64,000 bases of DNA from Cyrtodaria siliqua (lineage: Eukaryota; Mollusca; Bivalvia; Adapedonta; Hiatellidae), in assembly GCA_037043455.1 (NCBI GenBank), contig JAWPHD010007172.1, positions 62,001-126,000 on the forward strand, written 5' to 3'. The notes under the pieces were generated by a model that was not told the DNA's origin, ran no database searches, and worked only from the letters and a program-made list of their open reading frames with translations. Position numbers and translations under genes: made by a program. Below, piece after piece: positions 58,665 to 64,000 of the stretch. How positions within the stretch are numbered: position 1 is the first letter of the stretch; each line of letters opens with the position of its first letter.

Positions 58665-61600
58665 TCAGGAACTGGACCACCATTAATTTCCCATAGTCTT
58701 ACATTATAGCCTAAAATGGTGTCACACATGCCATCATACTCCTTCATACTTGAAACTGTCAGTAAACCATCTTCAAAGCCAGCAGAACACAGACATAGCA
58801 CTTGCATTTACACAGCATCTCAAATAACACTACTGTCAACTGTATATGGGACTACTTTCGGCAACTACCATTTTGACCCCCTGGTTCCCGGTCCAAGTCC
58901 TATATGCCCTAGATATTACATGTGAGTATCAACTTACATGTAAACTTCAAAAATCCAGAATACCATCGCCATTCATCGAAGACTGGGGAAGATATAGGTT
59001 TTTGAGTCTAGGCACCTTCACTGCAACAACTTGTATGAACAAACTACCCGCAGTGGTGACAAGGGGTATACTGAAAATATCATAAAAAAATAATAAGTAA
59101 TAATTTGGAGCCAAACTGATTTCTTATAGTCAGTAATAGTATTGGTGCTAAACATAAATACACATTTACACATTGCGATATGAAATTTCTAACTAACAGC
59201 ATGTTATTTGTAGACGCAGGTCCTCATGGGTTAATTTTAAATCATTTTTGAAAAATCAATTATTATATTTTGAAAAATAAAAATCTAAAACTGTCAAAAA
59301 TTAGCCTGTTGGAATCTTACAAGTATATATTAGACACAAATGACATGACATAATCAAAATCACCAATGCTTTATTTCATATAGACATTCAACTTTTCATG
59401 AAAAAGTAATTTTTTTGGTCATTTTGACCAAATCCGAGAAGATTCCAATATTTTCAAAGTCTAGTAATATATGTCTGCAGTTTCACATATTCATGAAACT
59501 TTGCAGAAAAGTTTCACACATACCATATATTCAGAAAAAAATTATAACTGCCTTCTCACTATGGAATAAGAGAACCCATAGCCATTACAGCTATCTCGGG
59601 ATGTACATTTTTCATGTTTTTGACAAAGTTTCTCAATTAATATAGTTTACTTTACTATATAGAATTATATCAAAAGAATAAAGTAATTTCTAACATTTCC
59701 TATAGAGCAACAGACTTACTAATCCAATGATTTCTCAAATCTTTTACTATTGGCTTTATAAAAACATTTAACTTGAACCCCTATGTGACTAGAGAAATGG
59801 TAGTTTTTCCGAGGCTCAACCAATGTGAGCCCAACATGGGTTATTTGGTGTATACATCAGCATATGCCCAAAGATGCAATTTACTTACACCTATCTGAAT
59901 AATTTTAACTACAACAGTCAAAGTTTGGCATTTTTAAAGAAAAGAGAAATTATCAGGACACTGACATTGAATAATGTGTTTACATGGCTCATCCAGAGCA
60001 ATCTGATTGCCGTTAAATTATTTACTTTTAAAATTATAATGATTTTTTGTTGGCGACCATTCTGGATAATACCGGGTGTGGATTTACCTCTTAAAGTCTG
60101 AAATCAGAGAAAAAAGACCCGATGCAGGGTAATCAATACCGTCATTTAAATTTTTCTTGCCGGGGAGGTGTGGGGTGGGGAGCGTTCGAGTAAGCAAACA
60201 TTTTAGATAAATAAAATATGTCGGGTTGGTCAAGTAAATAAATACAGGTAGATAAAGATGTATCCATTGCTTGTTTGAGACATGAGGAGTGAGTTCTTGC
60301 GGATACTATGTTTAGGTAGGAGTTATCAAGTATATAGTATGAGTCTCATCACATACAAAAATCTCCAAATCCCAGACCGATGATCAACCTAGACACCTTG
60401 CATTACAGATGGATGCCTTTTACATACTTGTACACACACCACAGGGGCACAATACATCTAATTTTATTACTTACTGCGTACGATAGTGTACCAATATCCA
60501 AACCTCTCAGAAGAGCGAATTACGGTAGGCACGAGTTATGGATCCTTTTTTCAAGACAGTCGTATGCCCGTGTGTGGTAGATTTCTGAAAAAAAGATGCA
60601 TAAAATGATTTAAATAAGTTATATAATGTCAATAACTGATGATAATAATAAAAACAGAAACTCAAATTGTTATAATTATATATAAAACAAAACTGTTTAT
60701 CATGCAAACATGTTGCGACTGCCCATATGTGTATCCCATACGTGTATGTAGAGAAATGTGTGACGATCCGAGAAGACCAACAGAACCAACCATAAGCATT
60801 TAAGCGATCGACATGGATCTGAAAAAAATGCCTATTTGCAGAAAATGCTCCATGTCGGACCAATGCAAAACAGCTTTCCAAGCCTCAGAAAAACATACAA
60901 TTTTCAAATATCATGCATATGTGCATTTATTTTATAAAGACATACAATGCTAATGATGAAATTCACATTTGTGAACACAAATATCAACTCGTACCTGCAT
61001 TACTGGAACACTATCCTATCAGTATGGCTAAAATACCAACAGATCCTCAAAATCAGCTAAATTCTAGCTTGTCTGTTAAGACCGGATGTAAACAAAGATG
61101 CTCGAAGCATATATTTACATAAACGAATACTTGCATGTATCATCAGACTCCTAGTCATTATTTTTAAGTACTCAAACTGAGTGTAAATCTGTTGAAAACA
61201 GTAAAAACACATTCAACATCATGCAGTTCTTGTTTCGCATACAGGAACTGGACCACCATTAATTTCCCATAGACTTACATTATAGCCTAAAATGGTGTCA
61301 CACATGCCATCATACTCCTTCATACTTGAAACTGTCAGTAAACCATCTTCAAAGTCGACGTGCCGTAAAACACCATTCATTCATTCAAAGCCAGCAGAAC
61401 ACAGACATAACAAAAAATCAAGCTCCATTTCGGCTTTCAACTTCAGAATTTTGCTCAAAGTGAAAGTAGGTATCGATTATGATGAATTCAGGTCAAACCT
61501 GACGAAGAACACAAACAAATCTTACCTCATAGTGCCATTCACTTGTCTCAGCTCTTATTAACCTGATTCTTGCAGCAACATATCTGGGAATCTACTCCTT

Positions 61601-61731
61601 ACACACAAATATTAATCTACACTACCTGTGGACTTGCATTCACACAGCATCTCAAATAACACTACTGTCAACTGTATATGGGAGTACTTTTGGCAACTAC
61701 CATTTTGACCCCCTGGTTCCCGGTCCAAGTC
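58665..61731. mobile_element. 3.1-kb insertion with terminal direct repeats, unidentified
   Basis: It interrupts exon 1 of copy 4 between CACAATGCTG and ATATACATCC, which are joined in copies 1 and 2 apart from TC. Segment 58666-58774 recurs at 61242-61350, and 58808-58900 recurs at 61639-61731, so both ends carry the same material in direct orientation; the right copy has an extra 250 bp. The middle (58900-61240) is A/T-rich with no recognised gene. On the minus strand the first repeat contains an open stretch (SSMKEYDGMCDTILGYN) ending at a GTAAG donor. LTR-like in layout but without TG..CA ends or known coding. Confidence 0.45.
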
Positions 61732-62574
61732 CATATACATCCTTTTGCATTCTTTTCATTTGTGGTCTTGCTGAATTGGACCACTTCTGTAGGTCGGCTG
61801 CTCTTCTTTGATCAAATACTTTCTGAAAGTATGTTCCTTTTCTATTCTTTGGTACATTTTCTGGTTTTGTCCTTTTGTTCAACACCATTTTCTTGTTTTA
61901 TACATACATAATTACTTCTAAACAGTTGCAATGACTTTTGAACAATGGTATTAGATACTGTTAAGTAAAATCCCATAGTATCTCTTCATAGAGGAAGATG
62001 GGAGCTATCTGGATTCTTACTGGCCAGAGAGGAGTGTCATTTTGGGGACAGAAGCCATTGTTGGCATCAGCTTTAAGCAGATTATCGGATAGGTAAATCT
62101 GTTCTGCAAATATTACAGAATGTTTGGAAGTAGACACTGATGTCAATTTTAATAAAACAGATTTTAATGATGAAAATACATATTACCGTATAAGGACATA
62201 CTTCTGCAATTAACAACTTATGCAATACTGCATTCAAAACAAACTTCACACTGTTTGTTAGATACTGTACATATACAAGACATATCACAGAAAATTTGGA
62301 AACAGTATATATAGCCTCAAAGGACAAAAAAGTTATTAAACATTTTCTATTACTGATACAGAGTAAACTTCATGAATGTTGAGTTCTGTGAATAAGTCCC
62401 AATTGGCAATACTGCATGTTGTATTTTTAGCCATAAATTCATTTTTTCTGAGACAAAGTAGCTATAATTGTTATTTTCTTTAATATAATTGCTTATAGTT
62501 GTCGCGGTTATGATTTTAATGACAAATACCATCATAACACCACCTTGAAGGTCTCACTACACGCCCGTACGAAC

Positions 62575-62975
62575 TGTGACACCCGTAAAGCAGGCGTAAT
62601 ATTGATAACTAACCAGGCGTAATTTTGATGGTGACCAGGCGTACTGGTGGTTTTGGTAAGAATGTAGAAACCAGTTGTAAAATGAGGCGTAATCCAGGCG
62701 TAAAATGAGGCGTAAAATGAGGCGTAATATGTAAATGAGTCCGCCTGGCCAAAAACCTGGTGTACAGGCGTAAATAAAACCAGGCATAAATAATAAGCCA
62801 GGCGTAAATAATAAACCAGGCGTAAATAATAAACCAGGCATAAAATGAGGCGGAATCCAGGCGTAAAATGAGGCGGAATATGCAAATGAGTACGCCTGGT
62901 CAATAACCAGGCGTACTAATAAACCAGGGGGTAAAATGTGGCGCAATCCAGGTGTAAAATGCAAATGAGACTCAG
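62575..62975. repeat. CAGGCGTA minisatellite
   Basis: Irregular array of CCAGGCGTAAAATGAGGCG and ACCAGGCGTAAATAATAA variants, directly after the right end of unit 4. Open frames across it are repeat artefacts. Confidence 0.8.
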
Positions 62976-62991
62976 CCTGGAAAAACGACAA

Positions 62992-63455
62992 CAAGAGGTC
63001 AATGACCTTGAAGCGCTAAATATGTCAAGTAGTTTTAGAGCAGTAGTTGCTACAAGTTTTTGGAATATATCTATGTAAACAAAGATGGCAACTGGCAGTC
63101 ATGTTTAATGTTGAATCAAAAAAAAAATTCAACAAGGATCAACATCATGTCGATCATTTTAGAAATAGTCCCATATCAATATCACTTATTTTTCACAAAT
63201 ATTTCGCTACAAACTTGTTTTCAAAAAATCTATTTTTAGCTGTGGTGGCCATCTTGAATTTCTGGCCAATCTGAGATTTTGCTAGGATCAACTAGACATC
63301 AAGAGCAACATTCCTGTGAAGTTTCATGAAAATCCATGTTAAGTTTCAGAGTAGTCGCTACAAATTTTTACTATATAAACTCTATGTAAACAAAGATGGC
63401 TGCAGGCGGCCGTGTTTAATGTTGAATAGAAATAATTTCGGCAAGAATCAACATC
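62992..63455. mobile_element. Truncated F2 element, inverted
   Basis: Starts with CAAGAGGTCAATGACCTTG, the inverse of the F2 right end, and continues with inverted F2 body units (CATCTTGAATTTCTGGCC, AACAAAGATGGC). The other end is lost near 63455. Confidence 0.65.
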
Positions 63456-64000
63456 ATGTCATGTGAGCAAAGTGAGCGACATGAGCAATCAGGTGTATTT
63501 TTACCCTGTCAAATGCATACAAAATTGCTGGCAGTTTGCCATTAAAACACAGATGCTTGTTTGACAATGTCGCCTTCGAGCACAAATTCCCTTCTTTAAC
63601 CTTATTTGAACAATATTGTAAACAGACAAGGATACCACTATTAAACTGTATGCTCTTTCCATAGGGTGAAGCATAATGACAAGAGCAACTTTCTTCAATT
63701 TTTAATATATAAATCAGGTAATAAATCAAGAACAGTTAAACAAAAAAAGTGACAAAGGTATACCGGCAATGCAGATTTTCAAAATTGGAAGCGAATTATC
63801 TTAGTTTTGTGTCTCTTAAGTGCATATCTAAATTATTAAATTCACAAACCCAATGATCATGATGATAATATTAAAATCACATGTACTCGCAAAAGTAATC
63901 TACATATTTTCGCTGTTTCTGAAGAAAAAGAATTATAATGAAAAATAACTTCATTATATATATTTTTAAATATAGTTTGTTGAGTGTCAGTGTTCTTTTC
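63456..64000. other. Right flank, no gene recognised
   Basis: A/T-rich sequence with a 91-codon minus-strand ORF that matches nothing I know. Nothing supported. Confidence 0.4.

Larger units (their letters stand above)
45205..61888 (-). pseudogene. Mutator-like transposase, copy 4, scattered fragments
   Basis: From the N-terminus: 61888-61732 (MVLNKRTKPENVPKN), 58664-57911, 48646-48544 and exon 2 start 45421-45205 (ends after TKSMKKIIKKANFSKT). The splice donor at 48542-48543 is changed from GT to AT on the gene strand. The cysteine-cluster/EINRDKRGAKNADINISV region is preserved, with a TAA after SYGTMQKHSN. It has several frameshifts and no C-terminal half. Confidence 0.6.
45205..62562. mobile_element. 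Mutator-like transposon unit, copy 4, heavily interrupted
   Basis: Starts inside exon 2 (C-terminal coding part, endonuclease and left end are missing) and ends with GGTCTCACTACAC at 62550-62562. It carries no SINE at the site occupied in copies 1-3, so it is the outgroup copy. Insertions: a Harbinger-like element in the intron (46094-47369), 9.3 kb of F1/F3 repeats (48647-57910) and a 3.1-kb block with terminal direct repeats (about 58665-61731). Confidence 0.55.

Noticed and set aside
58665..61731. LTR retrotransposon
   Set aside because: Direct repeats lack TG..CA, no primer-binding site, gag or pol was seen.
62532..62994. ORFs across the minisatellite
   Set aside because: Both overlapping frames are translated CAGGCGTA repeats.
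1..64000. tRNA, rRNA or other structured RNA genes
   Set aside because: No cloverleaf or ribosomal core sequence was recognised on reading; the SINE head was not clearly tRNA-derived by eye.

Overview
The window looks like repeat-rich nuclear DNA of an invertebrate, most likely a bivalve mollusc. That is an inference from the SINE with a (TTCAA)n tail, the 'CGGAGTTATGGCCCTTGAT' type tandem-repeat elements, spliceosomal introns and an integrated Polinton. No host gene was recognised with confidence. Almost everything is transposable elements, nested several deep.

The backbone is a tandem array of four copies of one DNA transposon, from about 728 to 62,562. Each unit has, from low to high coordinate: a spacer, a candidate terminal repeat (GTGTAGTGAGAC...), a plus-strand gene for a small His-Me-finger (His-Cys box) endonuclease, and a convergent minus-strand Mutator-like transposase gene. 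The transposase has one predicted phase-1 intron filled with a CATAG microsatellite. Units: copy 1 (1165-9288), copy 2 (9715-34236, with the Polinton inside), copy 3 (34664 to about 40121, truncated) and copy 4 (about 45205-62562, lacking the endonuclease and the transposase C-terminus). The only endonuclease ORF without a stop is in copy 2 (9883-10308). Every transposase copy is broken.

Because the units are paralogous, an insertion in one has its empty site in another. This gives target-site duplications (TSDs) and exact ends for: a SINE (14-bp TSD), a hairpin-ended 'TTA' element, three hAT-like elements (5-bp TSDs), a CATACATGTGATAC element (6-bp TSD at two loci), a Harbinger-like MITE (TAA) and the Polinton (about 6 bp).

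The Polinton/Maverick (19589-33921, 14.3 kb) lies just upstream of the copy-2 transposase. It has about 270-bp terminal inverted repeats with nested hairpins. It encodes protein-primed DNA polymerase B, an rve integrase, a packaging ATPase, a double-jelly-roll major capsid protein, a penton-like minor capsid protein and several conserved small or structural proteins. Polymerase, integrase, ATPase, capsid and the coiled-coil protein all carry frameshifts or stops, so this copy is a decaying endogenous virus-like element. The smaller genes and the 424-residue gene remain open. No adenain-like protease gene was found. Genes are arranged mostly in divergent pairs that share AT-rich, partly palindromic promoters.

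The stretches 40.1-45.2 kb and 48.6-57.9 kb are nested non-autonomous elements made of 145-305-bp tandem repeats. Their paired terminal hairpins differ in sequence between families but keep their pairing. They are, with the Mutator/endonuclease pair, the best candidates for something under-described.
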